Counted from the first letter of the stretch, positions 1 to 7,212 are shown. The stretch: DNA of 13,504 nucleotides from Lysobacterales bacterium (GCA_030637665.1 DAOWGA010000114.1:1-13504), one strand, 5' to 3'. Translations and numbers: made by a program. Notes: a model not told the origin generated them from the sequence alone.

Positions 1-41
1 ATGAACAGCTGGGACAGTGAACCCGTGGTGGGGGAACGGAT

Positions 42-638
42 CTAGTAATCCTCCGGGTCTCCGACGATGGACGAGCCCCGCTTGCCGAAGTCGGCGGTGA
101 CGTAGGCGTCCGAGATGGAACTGCTCCCATCGGCCAGGTCGAACTCCAGCTTGTAGGACAGGTGCTCGAACCACGGGTTCAGGCCGGCGATACCGATGCG
201 CAAACGCCGCAGCTCCGCACCGTTCTCATCAACGAAGGAAGGGATGTCGTACGAGGCGATGTCGCCTTCCACGCGGCCGAAAACCTGGAACTGTCTGCCC
301 AGCAGCAATTTGCGCAGCAAGTAGGCGCCCTGTGCGTTCTCTGCGATGGCCAGCGACGACTCCTGGCGGTTTTCAGCAGGCAGGGCGCCTGATTGTTGCG
401 AGGTGTCAGGATCATCCGCAGATTCTTCAGCGGCCCCGTCCACGCCTGTACACCGCTCCCCGGCCTGCCCCTTTGCCGCCCCGGCTGCACCGTTGGGCGG
501 GCCAATTGGGCAGTCGCTCATCGTTTGCGCCTCGTCAGGCGAGGCCGGCGCTGTGGTAGCGGCAAACGCGCCCGGGACTACGTTCAGGGCCAGGCCGGCG
601 ATGAACAGAAGCGTCACGAATTGGGTTGGGGTCTTCAT
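42..638 (-). CDS. N-terminal part of an OprO/OprP-like porin, stopped early by in-frame TAG (probable pseudogene)
   Basis: This 198-residue product starts with a signal peptide (MKTPTQF, hydrophobic core, cleavage near GAFA-ATT). An acidic, Ala/Gly-rich linker of about 70 residues with two cysteines follows. From about residue 110 it resembles the N-terminus of phosphate-selective porins O/P: FQVFGRVEGD, then NGAELRRLRIGIAG, LSYKLEFDLADG and ISDAYV. Members of that outer-membrane beta-barrel family normally run to roughly 400 residues, so more than half is missing. The stop is TAG at 44-42. Reading on in the same frame to the window edge gives IRSPTTGSLSQLF, which aligns without gaps to the family's segment after VGxxxxPF. 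I therefore see a nonsense mutation, read-through or a base error as likelier than a natural end. I chose the ATG at 638 because it begins the signal peptide. An upstream extension to 800 in the same frame has no signal character. The Shine-Dalgarno sequence is weak. Substrate cannot be assigned. Confidence 0.62.
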   Translation of the reverse strand: MKTPTQFVTLLFIAGLALNVVPGAFAATTAPASPDEAQTMSDCPIGPPNGAAGAAKGQAGERCTGVDGAAEESADDPDTSQQSGALPAENRQESSLAIAENAQGAYLLRKLLLGRQFQVFGRVEGDIASYDIPSFVDENGAELRRLRIGIAGLNPWFEHLSYKLEFDLADGSSSISDAYVTADFGKRGSSIVGDPEDY

Positions 639-680
639 CGCTTGATGTTGAGGGCACTTTGCTTGCGTTCTCCCATCCTG

Positions 681-700
681 GGTGCGGGCCGCCCGCGACC
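681..700 (-). other. GC-rich inverted repeat in the porin leader
   Basis: On the minus strand this reads GGTCGCGGGCGGCCCGCACC. GCGGG and CCCGC pair around a three-base loop, and GGT/ACC pair outside with one bulged C. It lies about 45 bases upstream of the porin ATG. No run of T follows, so it is not a standard terminator. A leader-RNA hairpin or a protein-binding palindrome are both possible. Confidence 0.35.
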
Positions 701-712
701 ACCCGATGCGAC

Positions 713-742
713 GGGGTATCTGCTCATCCAAATGGATGCCCC
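713..742 (-). other. Imperfect hairpin in the porin leader
   Basis: GGATG (734-738) and CATCC (725-729) pair perfectly around a four-base loop. GGGG (713-716) and CCCC (739-742) pair outside, with an eight-base bulge on one side only. With the hairpin at 681-700 it would give the porin mRNA a structured 5' leader. I match it to no known riboswitch class. Confidence 0.3.
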
Positions 743-810
743 GCCACTGTAAAGCCACCACGATACCAGCCTCGGCGAAACAAAACCCGTTTCTATCCAA
801 GCTTCAGCCT

Positions 811-840
811 AAAGCAGCAGGGCGGGTAAAATTCTGCTTT
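811..840. repeat. Seven-base inverted repeat AAAGCAG / CTGCTTT
   Basis: AAAGCAG (811-817) and CTGCTTT (834-840) are perfect complements around a 16-base spacer in the intergenic gap. It could be a hairpin in the porin leader or a dyad operator. It is short enough to have arisen by chance. Confidence 0.25.
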
Positions 841-961
841 TCACGACACAAAATTGTCTTCGGATGAATTGGCTGGGCCTTTCCCCATGCCAGTTACACC
901 CGGGAAGAATTTCCAACAATTGCCGCCGTCAACAGCGCTGCAACGGGTTTGTAGCGCCAAA

Positions 962-2452
962 TTAATCCACTACCTTGATCCACTGGCCGTCGCTCGGTTC
1001 GCCATTAGGGTATTCGCCGTTCAGTAAGCGCAGTTGCTCTTCCTGATACTCCTCCAGCGGGCTGTACCTGCCGAGTTGTTCGAAGGTCAGTCCGGGGCTG
1101 GCTTGCAAGTACCTGATTTTTCGGGATAGGGCGAGAATTTTATCCGCCTCGCTAAGGGGCCGAAAACTGGATATGGATGAAACGAAAAGCGTGTCATAGA
1201 AACGTTTCAGGACCTCGTTGTCGGCTTTGGCCAGGAACACAAACGCTCGCCCGCGGTGATAAATGACCGCAATTCGCTGTATTGTTTCGCCCTCTTTCAG
1301 GCCGCTATAGCCGGTGAGTTCGCCCATGGTCAGTTCTTCTGTTTCCCGCAGGTCAGTAATGCCCAGTTTTTGTTCGACATATTGCCTGGGCGTCAGGTCC
1401 TTGATTCCACTCTTGACCCGCAGTTGGATGACAGCATTGTCATCGGGCCCCGTCGCCTGAACGGCACTGGCGCCTTTTTTCACCTCCCAGCCGGTGGGGA
1501 AGGCCACGGTAAAGTCCAGGCTCCGGTGGTAATAGCGATTGCCAATGATCGCGCTGACCAGACTTTCGTCCGAATATTTCAACAGATCGAGGCGTTGCCG
1601 AAATTCCGTATTGTCGTTTCTGATTTCCGGGCCGGTCTTGACTGCGTCGGCATTCTTGATGACGTTCTGCAGGCGCTGGTCATTGCGTGGGTGAGTAGAA
1701 AACAAGCCGTGGTAACCCTGGTATTTTTCTCCTGTCTCCCTGGCTTTCAGGCGGCTGAAGTTTTCGTGGTCCTTGAGAATGCCGATGACTTCTGCCGTGG
1801 CTTGCGGATCATAGCCTGCCTGAGCGAGATAAGCGGCGCCCAGTTCATCCGCTTCAAGCTCCATATCACGGCCATAACCCCGAACCAGCGCCGTGCTTGC
1901 AAGCGAGGTAGCACCAAGCACTTCGTTGGCGGCTACTGAGCTGCCGGTCTGGTAAGCGACCAACGCAGCCAATATGTTGGAAACTGCATTGGCGGCGGTG
2001 CCCGCAGTCTTTTGCCGTGAAGCATGGCGAGCTGCAATATGCCCGATTTCATGGGCAAGTACGGCCGCTAGTTGTGCTTCCGTGGTCATATAGGCCATCA
2101 GTCCACGGTTAATGTAGACGTATCCTCCCGGTGTCGCGAATGCATTGATATCGTTACTGTCGATAATGGTGAAATGATATTCCAGGTGGGGCCGGCTGCT
2201 TTTTTGCGCCAGCTCCTTTCCAATCCGGCCCACGTAATTCTGCAATTCCTCGTCATAATAGATGGGCATTTTTTGCAGAATTTCAGCGTGCATTTCTGCG
2301 CCGATTTCTTTCTCTTTCTTTTCCGACAGGGAGAATACGGATTGCGCGGCGGACAGGTCTGGCGCAGGCAGAAACGGGCTTGCGCATAACATCAGCAGCC
2401 ATAACAGGACTGGCCGGTAGCCGATAATTCCTGTTGCATTTTTTACTGCCAT
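962..2452 (-). CDS. M48-family periplasmic zinc metalloprotease with C-terminal LysM-like tail
   Basis: The zinc-binding HEIGH motif sits at residues 134-138 of this start, and the third-ligand segment ELEAD is near 198-202. Other M48 hallmarks are NAFATPGGYVYINRG before the motif, GYDP after the glutamate, and the FSTHPRNDQRL segment. The N-terminus has a signal peptide or anchor (hydrophobic VLLWLLML). After the protease domain comes a beta-rich segment (FTVAFPTGWEV) and a final stretch, LTFEQLGRYSPLEEYQ then LRLLNGEYPNGE, resembling the LysM-like end of the longer predicted Zn-dependent proteases. BepA-type members instead carry TPRs. The length of about 496 residues fits the longer type. 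It would cleave or quality-control envelope proteins in the periplasm. It is last in the gene series. A TTG at 2464, overlapping the upstream stop by four bases, is an alternative start adding four residues. I prefer the ATG at 2452, although neither has a strong Shine-Dalgarno sequence. Substrate is unknown. Confidence 0.88.
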   Translation of the reverse strand: MAVKNATGIIGYRPVLLWLLMLCASPFLPAPDLSAAQSVFSLSEKKEKEIGAEMHAEILQKMPIYYDEELQNYVGRIGKELAQKSSRPHLEYHFTIIDSNDINAFATPGGYVYINRGLMAYMTTEAQLAAVLAHEIGHIAARHASRQKTAGTAANAVSNILAALVAYQTGSSVAANEVLGATSLASTALVRGYGRDMELEADELGAAYLAQAGYDPQATAEVIGILKDHENFSRLKARETGEKYQGYHGLFSTHPRNDQRLQNVIKNADAVKTGPEIRNDNTEFRQRLDLLKYSDESLVSAIIGNRYYHRSLDFTVAFPTGWEVKKGASAVQATGPDDNAVIQLRVKSGIKDLTPRQYVEQKLGITDLRETEELTMGELTGYSGLKEGETIQRIAVIYHRGRAFVFLAKADNEVLKRFYDTLFVSSISSFRPLSEADKILALSRKIRYLQASPGLTFEQLGRYSPLEEYQEEQLRLLNGEYPNGEPSDGQWIKVVD

Positions 2453-2460
2453 TGGCTGTT

Positions 2461-3123
2461 TCAACCCGCGATGTTTTCTGTAAACATCAGTATGATCTGG
2501 TCGGCGATACTTTCGCAGACCCGTGATTTGACCCGGGCTATCAGCGGTATGGGTGCAATGAACGCAGGCATATACGAAGTGCCGGACGCGGACGCGCTGA
2601 GCCAGGCCACTGAATTGAAATTAGTAACATCCCAGATGGCAATCTCATAAGCTGCATCATCCTCCCACATGCCAAAGCCGAAGCAGGCTACGCCTGTCGG
2701 GCTAATCGAACAGGACATGCCCCCCAAACTATCGCCACGCTGGGTGGAACCTTCCACCCAGACCATATAGTGCAGGTTCATTGCTCTGATTTCGGCAGCA
2801 ATTTTCGGGTTTTCCATCATCAGGCGCAGCCGCTCTGGATTTAACGGTGCTGTACGAGGTTCAAACCAGGGGTAAAGGCGATTGATGAATTCAATTTCGC
2901 CAATGATATTCACGTCCTGCTCAACGGAATGGAGCTCTTTGGCGATACAGTCTATAAGGAAAGGTTCGGTTTCGTTTTGGCCGCTTTGCCTGCGCCCCAG
3001 TATGACCACTGAATCCTGGTCTGCCAGTTCGATCGGCGCCTGCCGGAATTCATTGATGGTGGTTGTTGTACAGCCGCTCATTACCAGGCAGCCAAGCACC
3101 AGTATCTGGCTGATCCTATTCAT
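2461..3123 (-). CDS. Conserved lipoprotein of unknown function
   Basis: This 220-residue protein starts MNRISQ and has a lipoprotein signal ending MSGC, giving a lipidated Cys18 followed by four threonines. The mature part has DSVVILGRR, LYPWFEPRTAPL, a segment YMVWVEGST, a Cys/Gly-rich loop ending GFGMWEDD, and GTSYMP near the C-terminus. I recognise the pattern as a recurring uncharacterised lipoprotein but know no function. The two cysteines in the loop before WEDD could form a disulfide. The ATG at 3123 is supported by AGGAG seven bases upstream (3135-3131). The start overlaps the end of the preceding lipoprotein gene by eight bases, suggesting translational coupling. A longer frame to 3225 would precede the lipoprotein signal with an unlikely extension. 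There is no Asp at +2 after the cysteine, so outer-membrane sorting is expected, though not shown. Confidence 0.8.
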   Translation of the reverse strand: MNRISQILVLGCLVMSGCTTTTINEFRQAPIELADQDSVVILGRRQSGQNETEPFLIDCIAKELHSVEQDVNIIGEIEFINRLYPWFEPRTAPLNPERLRLMMENPKIAAEIRAMNLHYMVWVEGSTQRGDSLGGMSCSISPTGVACFGFGMWEDDAAYEIAIWDVTNFNSVAWLSASASGTSYMPAFIAPIPLIARVKSRVCESIADQIILMFTENIAG

Positions 3124-3784
3124 TACTGATCTCCTGATGGTTGAACTGATTTTCCCCGGCAGTGCTGCCGATTGTACTTTCCAGCCATTGTGCGACTTCC
3201 GGCACTTTGGAAAAGCCGGTAACAAATGCTGCTCCGCAGTCCCTCAGCGCCATCACTGATGCCAGGTTGATAGCCTCCTTGCTTGACTTGAGAAAAGCAG
3301 TTGGTGTCTTGCCATAAACAGGCATTGTCCAGATTGCGATTGTCGAGCCATCGGGCGCCAGTAAATCGAATTGGTATTTGATCCAGACTTCGTAGATCTT
3401 GGCCTTGCTGGTCAGTGGCACGGAATACTCAACATCGGCTACCCGGGGTACCAGGATCGCATCCAGGCCCGCGCGTAAACTGGCGGGCTCTCCCCGTTCG
3501 AGAACTTGCACCTGGGTAAAAACAGCCGGCAATATCCGCTCAAACAGAGATACCTGCGCGCTGCCCAGATCAATACTGGTGTCATCGGCGCCCTGTACAT
3601 CTTTACTTTCGTCATAAACAAAATTGCGAAAGTTCTGCGGGTAGTAAACCCCCATATGTACAGGAATTGGCTCCACCAGCGGTGTGGGGAATTCGAGGAT
3701 GGGGCTTACCACGACTTGCGTGGCGCCACATGCCGCCAGGCAGGCAACAAATATACATGTGACTATCAGCCGATAAGTTTGCAA
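3116..3784 (-). CDS. Lipoprotein of unknown function with TTG start
   Basis: This 222-residue protein has a textbook lipobox, LAAC, with Cys19 after a hydrophobic signal (LIVTCIFVAC). The mature part begins ATQVVVSPI and contains VHMGVYYPQNFRNFVY, SLFERILPAVF and a beta-rich core (LVPRVADVEYSVPL, YEVWIKYQFDLL). The end is helical with AINLASVMALRDCGAAFV. Such short alpha/beta lipoproteins with an amphipathic C-terminal helix are common in envelope assemblies, but I cannot name a family. The start codon is TTG. It is supported by the very strong purine-rich site at 3799-3790, five bases away, and no ATG or GTG lies near enough to give a signal peptide. It begins 15 bases after the vWA gene and overlaps the next lipoprotein gene by eight bases, so it belongs to the same transcript. 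Confidence 0.8.
   Translation of the reverse strand: MQTYRLIVTCIFVACLAACGATQVVVSPILEFPTPLVEPIPVHMGVYYPQNFRNFVYDESKDVQGADDTSIDLGSAQVSLFERILPAVFTQVQVLERGEPASLRAGLDAILVPRVADVEYSVPLTSKAKIYEVWIKYQFDLLAPDGSTIAIWTMPVYGKTPTAFLKSSKEAINLASVMALRDCGAAFVTGFSKVPEVAQWLESTIGSTAGENQFNHQEISNE
3131..3135 (-). promoter_or_regulatory. Ribosome binding site deciding the start at 3123
   Basis: AGGAG lies seven bases before the ATG at 3123 and inside the end of the upstream lipoprotein gene. It supports this start over the longer frame reaching 3225. Confidence 0.65.
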
Positions 3785-3789
3785 AATTT

Positions 3790-3799
3790 CCTCTCCTCT
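3790..3799 (-). promoter_or_regulatory. Strong ribosome binding site for a TTG-started lipoprotein
   Basis: The minus strand reads AGAGGAGAGG, five bases before the TTG at 3784. It is the strongest Shine-Dalgarno sequence in the window and compensates for the rare start codon. It fills nearly the whole 15-base gap after the vWA gene. Confidence 0.7.
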
Positions 3800-4798
3800 T
3801 TACCTGAAGTCGTTCAGTCCCACAAAAGTACCACCGTTGTGGTAGCAGAGTTCACGCATCAGGGCGGCGTAGCGAATGGCCGTGGATTGCAGGTGCGATG
3901 GGGCAGAATAGAGCACCGGGAAGCCGACGGCGTGAATACGGACACGGCGCTGACCGCTCGCATCTTCGGCGTTAATGCGAGCGACGGTATCCAGGACGGT
4001 TTGAATGGAATTACCCTGGAAATCATCCCCGAAGACGTACAGGCTGATCTTCTTGTCACTCGAATAAAACGTACGAATGGCAGCCGTAATACCTTCCACC
4101 GGGCTGCTGTTGCTGAACGGGTTCCAGGTACGGATGCGCTGGATAATGGCCTTGCGACGCCCGGGTGTGTCCGGTATCCACTTACCCCGGTAGTGGGAAA
4201 ACATGTAATTCCCCATGTCGTTCATGATCTGTATGCCCTTGACTTGTGGATAAATGTCCAGGGTGGCGACAAGTTCCTTTTGCATCCGCGGCCAGGCGTA
4301 GCTGAACATACTCCCGGAGGTATCAATGATAAAAATCAGGTACTCACTGTCGACCGGAATACCCCCAATCAATGAATTCCTGCGGGTAAAGTCTTGCCCC
4401 AGCAAGCGTTCCATTTCCGCGGTGAGTTGTTGCCGGGCAATTTCCAGCTCTCCCTGGGTGATTATGTTGGCCGTGGATTGGCTTTTAGTTGCCGCAAATT
4501 GACCTTTGATGGCGTTCAGGTCTCCTTGCAGGCGCGCTATTTTCTCGCGCTGTTCTGAAAGCTGTTCCCGTTTTACGGTCAAATCGCGGTTCAGGATCGT
4601 GGTCTCACCCCGGATGGCAAATAACTGCTTCTGCAAATCCGCGACGATGCCTTCCAGATTCCGGGTTGCCTTCTCCAACACAATGGGCTCGGTGACCTTG
4701 GTGATCATCAGCAGCAGGATGATGGCCCCGAAGCCGCAGGCGATGACATCCAGAAAAGACAGACTGGTATCCTCTTCACTTCTTCTGCGTAATTTCAT
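3800..4798 (-). CDS. Membrane-anchored vWA protein with ExbD-like N-terminal helix (second of a pair)
   Basis: This 332-residue protein starts with a short basic cytosolic tail, MKLRRRSEED. Then comes SLSFLDVIACGFGA leading into a membrane helix (about residues 14-33), a coiled-coil stretch (about 40-130) and a vWA domain (about 150-332). The metal-ion-dependent adhesion site looks intact: DTSGS at 159-163, a Ser/Ser pair near 231 in the usual Thr position, and an Asp pair in YVFGDD near 258. The FLD before the helix matches the FID of ExbD, whose Asp is the proton-carrying residue, so I infer a channel partner for the ExbB-like protein encoded nearby, with the vWA domain in the periplasm. 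The ATG at 4798 overlaps the preceding vWA gene as ATGA, indicating coupling and perhaps equal synthesis. A longer frame to 4855 only adds sequence overlapping that gene. The vWA ligand is unknown. Confidence 0.88.
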   Translation of the reverse strand: MKLRRRSEEDTSLSFLDVIACGFGAIILLLMITKVTEPIVLEKATRNLEGIVADLQKQLFAIRGETTILNRDLTVKREQLSEQREKIARLQGDLNAIKGQFAATKSQSTANIITQGELEIARQQLTAEMERLLGQDFTRRNSLIGGIPVDSEYLIFIIDTSGSMFSYAWPRMQKELVATLDIYPQVKGIQIMNDMGNYMFSHYRGKWIPDTPGRRKAIIQRIRTWNPFSNSSPVEGITAAIRTFYSSDKKISLYVFGDDFQGNSIQTVLDTVARINAEDASGQRRVRIHAVGFPVLYSAPSHLQSTAIRYAALMRELCYHNGGTFVGLNDFR

Positions 4799-5886
4799 GG
4801 CCAATCCCTCGATGGGCTCAGGAACGATCCGCCGGTAGCCTGGGCCAGGCGCCAAAAGGCGGATGCAGCCATGTAATCACCTTCCATCGGAGCAAGGATG
4901 ATATTTACCGGTATTCCAGTGGGCAGTTCCTGCAACGCCTGGTTGTAAAGCTGGAGGCGTTTTTTACCCGAAACAGTGAGTCCCTTGGCGCCTTTGCGGC
5001 CCTGAGTCGGCAGGCCGTCGGTGATCAGGTAAATATTATCGGGCCTGGGAACCAGATTGCCCACCTCCATGAAGGCGTCCTCCAGACTGGTGCCGCCGTT
5101 CGGGACAATGTCTGACAGGTTTTCCACGGCCTCGTTTAGTTGTTCGCTATCGTTAATGGGCAACCACTGTCCCAGCGTGCCCTCAATTGACGCCGAAACA
5201 TCGGTGTTAAATGTATATAGCTGGTAATCGCTGTTCTTCGGCAATTGAGCCGCCAGCCAATCAACTGTCGCCACGGCGCGCAGCCACTTGGCGCTGTTTT
5301 TACGGGTAGCTTCCGGCATATTGCGCATTCGGATGATGTTGACGATGCTTTCGTCCAGCATGCTGGCAGACGCATCGAGCAGGATGAGCAGCCTCCGGCC
5401 TCCCAATTTCAGGCCGGTCAGGTATTGCCGGTCACCCTCACCCAGGAATTGCCGCACATTTTCCCCATCCTGTTGCTCTCCCTGGGCTGCCAGGCGCTCA
5501 CTCTCTTCCTCCAGATTCTCAAGCTCGGTTTGCAATTGATTGATATGGTCAATCCGGGACAGGGAATCTTCCTTGAGCTCAGCCATTTCCTCCCTGGACT
5601 GCAGGGCTTCGTCGATGATGCGGCGCGCCAGCCCCTGGGCTTCGGCCATTTGCTGGTCGACGGCGGCGATGGTATTGCGGACTTTCACCCGCCGGTCCTT
5701 TCCTTCCAGCACTTCTTCTTCGAGCAGCGAAACCTCGGCAAGGAGATCGTAGTTGACCTCCTCAAAATGCACATCGCTGGCGTGGTCGATAATCAGGTAC
5801 AACAACACAACGGCGCCTAAGCCACAGGACATGATGTCCAGAAAGGACAGGCTGAAAGTGGTGGGTTTGCGTTTACGCCTTGGCAT
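4795..5886 (-). CDS. Membrane-anchored vWA protein with ExbD-like N-terminal helix (first of a pair)
   Basis: This 363-residue protein starts MPRRKRKPTT, then SLSFLDIMSCGLGA leads into a membrane helix (about residues 13-33). An acidic coiled coil with many Glu and Leu residues follows (about 45-140), then a vWA domain (about 160-363). The metal site is complete: DASAS at 171-175, GGTS near 264-267 and LITDG near 288-291. The N-terminal layout is the same as in the next gene (shared SLSFLD, then CG, one residue, GA), but the vWA domains differ strongly, so this is an old duplication or a recruited pair, not a recent copy. FLD aligns with the ExbD FID, implying a proton-channel aspartate. It overlaps the Hsp70-like gene by 14 bases at its start and the second vWA gene by four at its end. 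The ATG at 5886 is the only start that fits the basic N-tail. The Shine-Dalgarno sequence is weak, so coupling is likely. Confidence 0.88.
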   Translation of the reverse strand: MPRRKRKPTTFSLSFLDIMSCGLGAVVLLYLIIDHASDVHFEEVNYDLLAEVSLLEEEVLEGKDRRVKVRNTIAAVDQQMAEAQGLARRIIDEALQSREEMAELKEDSLSRIDHINQLQTELENLEEESERLAAQGEQQDGENVRQFLGEGDRQYLTGLKLGGRRLLILLDASASMLDESIVNIIRMRNMPEATRKNSAKWLRAVATVDWLAAQLPKNSDYQLYTFNTDVSASIEGTLGQWLPINDSEQLNEAVENLSDIVPNGGTSLEDAFMEVGNLVPRPDNIYLITDGLPTQGRKGAKGLTVSGKKRLQLYNQALQELPTGIPVNIILAPMEGDYMAASAFWRLAQATGGSFLSPSRDWP

Positions 5887-7207
5887 CGGGGTTGACCCGT
5901 ATCAGTTGCACCGGCTGTCCCTTGAGAGTCAGGCTCAGTGAGTCACCCACGGCCAATGCGGGTATCGGATCACCGCTGCTCAGGGCCAGGCCATTCAGCC
6001 AGATACACGCATCACCAAAAATCTGCAGGCACAGCTTGTCATCCTGCAGGCCGAGCGTGCATTGACTGTTTGACTGTCTTTGCCGCCGGCAGCTCACGCC
6101 ATGGTCGGTATCTTGCAGAAAGCAGGCGGCCGTTAATGGGTAGGCGGTAGAATTCACCAGTACATGGGTAGCTGACGGGGATGCCGGCGGTATCGTTGCA
6201 GCGGCCACGGGCCTGGCCTGCAGCGAACCCTTCATTGCGGGCAGGCGGGTTACAAAGCTGACGGCCGCCCCTTTGGAACGGACGAGGCCGGCATGCTCCA
6301 GGCATGCCCTGGCTGTCGTGTCTGCTGTCAACAGAAGGCTGCCTGGCGAAAAGGTTTCTACGCCCGGGACCGCAGACCACTGGTGGCCCAGCAAGCTGCG
6401 GTCGATGACGGAGCCCATGGTTGCTGCCCGATCGAGCAACTGCTGCCAGGTTTTGGCGCCGACTTGCAATAACGACTCACGCTCGACCCGGGCACGATGA
6501 ACGCTGCTGCCTTGCGGCACTTCGAGATCAACCAGTAAATTACCTCGGGACAGGTATTGCGGTATGTGATCGTAAATGTACTGCTCTGTCGTCGCGCTGT
6601 GCAGAGGATCGAAGCGACACTGTTCGATAAACGCGTCGGCGATGATGTGTGCCCATCGATCATACAGGGATAACAGGCCGGCTCCTTCCACAGTCTGTAC
6701 CGCTTCGCGAATTATTTCACCGGCCACTGAGAGCTTTGTCAGCACAGCCTGGTGGAGTTGCAGGTCAATGTGAACGATATCGTCGACCAGTTCGACACCT
6801 GCGGCTGCAGCGACCGCGGCATCCACCAGTCCGACGGCCTGGAACGGACACTGCCTGGCTACGCCCAGCAGCACCGACAACTGCTGATTACTGAAATTGC
6901 CAGGGACAGCAAAAATGACTTCTTCGGGTTTGCCAGCCAGTTCGTGCAGGTGTAACAGATGGGCATATGCCAGGTCTGCATGGTGTCGCACTACGTCACC
7001 GGAATGGCTTATGGGGTCCATGCCCAAACGCTGCCAGAAGCGGTTATTCAGTTGCTGCGGATGAAGCCTGGCCTGGGCCTTCGCAGCTTCACCGACCACC
7101 AGTTTTGCCCCCTGAACAAGAGCGTAACCCGGGCTGCTGATGGGCTTCAGTTCTGCCGAACTGGCGACTACGCCGATATCATTGAGTTCGATAATACAGG
7201 GAGACAT
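5873..7207 (-). CDS. Degenerate Hsp70/actin-fold protein with C-terminal FHA-like domain
   Basis: This 444-residue protein has no signal peptide or membrane helix, so it should be cytosolic. Residues 96-137 carry an Hsp70-like segment: VIFAVPGNFS (compare TVPAYF in DnaK), then VGLVDAAVAAAAG in place of INEPTAAALAYG. The ATP-phosphate loops are altered. The N-terminal IELNDIGVV replaces the Gly-rich IDLGTT, and HIDLQLHQAVL (147-157) replaces DLGGGTFDVS. ATP hydrolysis is therefore doubtful and the protein may be a pseudo-chaperone or scaffold. The last 60 residues (CIWLNGLAL, then LAVGDSLSLTL) follow the end of an FHA domain, with its NG turn and GD strand. I see no clear phosphothreonine-binding Arg/Ser pattern, so the FHA call is tentative. 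The start ATG at 7207 lies five bases after the ExbB-like gene, and the end overlaps the first vWA gene, so it is embedded between channel and vWA genes. Confidence 0.75.
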   Translation of the reverse strand: MSPCIIELNDIGVVASSAELKPISSPGYALVQGAKLVVGEAAKAQARLHPQQLNNRFWQRLGMDPISHSGDVVRHHADLAYAHLLHLHELAGKPEEVIFAVPGNFSNQQLSVLLGVARQCPFQAVGLVDAAVAAAAGVELVDDIVHIDLQLHQAVLTKLSVAGEIIREAVQTVEGAGLLSLYDRWAHIIADAFIEQCRFDPLHSATTEQYIYDHIPQYLSRGNLLVDLEVPQGSSVHRARVERESLLQVGAKTWQQLLDRAATMGSVIDRSLLGHQWSAVPGVETFSPGSLLLTADTTARACLEHAGLVRSKGAAVSFVTRLPAMKGSLQARPVAAATIPPASPSATHVLVNSTAYPLTAACFLQDTDHGVSCRRQRQSNSQCTLGLQDDKLCLQIFGDACIWLNGLALSSGDPIPALAVGDSLSLTLKGQPVQLIRVNPDAKA

Positions 7208-7212
7208 CGGAG

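Larger units (their letters stand above)
639..961. other. Intergenic gap between the porin and the metalloprotease gene, with inverted repeats
   Basis: This stretch of about 320 bases separates the end of the long gene series from the porin start and probably holds the porin leader and promoter. I see no convincing -35/-10 pair, Pho box or U-tract terminator on either strand. It does contain inverted repeats, listed separately (681-700, 713-742, 811-840). An open frame runs through 639-800 in the porin frame, but its translation (Arg/Trp/His mixture, no signal peptide) does not look like protein-coding sequence. Confidence 0.5.

Noticed and set aside
739..752. + strand CCCCGCCACTGTAA resembling the 3' box of cobalamin riboswitches
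   Set aside because: The other conserved blocks (AGGGAA, GGTG with the following TCC) are absent, and no + strand gene lies downstream.
900..961. Rho-independent terminator after the metalloprotease gene
   Set aside because: A five-base GCGCT/AGCGC pairing exists, but its loop is long and no T-tract follows.
1256..1939. Long + strand open frame opposite the metalloprotease
   Set aside because: It is a shadow of the M48 gene, which has HEIGH and the other family motifs in the same bases.
3506..4375. Long + strand open frame (289 residues)
   Set aside because: It lies opposite the vWA gene and the lipoprotein gene, both with clear signatures. Its translation has no recognisable domain or plausible start region.
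5245..5820. + strand open frame opposite the first vWA gene
   Set aside because: It mirrors the coiled-coil and vWA codons of the minus-strand gene and shows no domain of its own.
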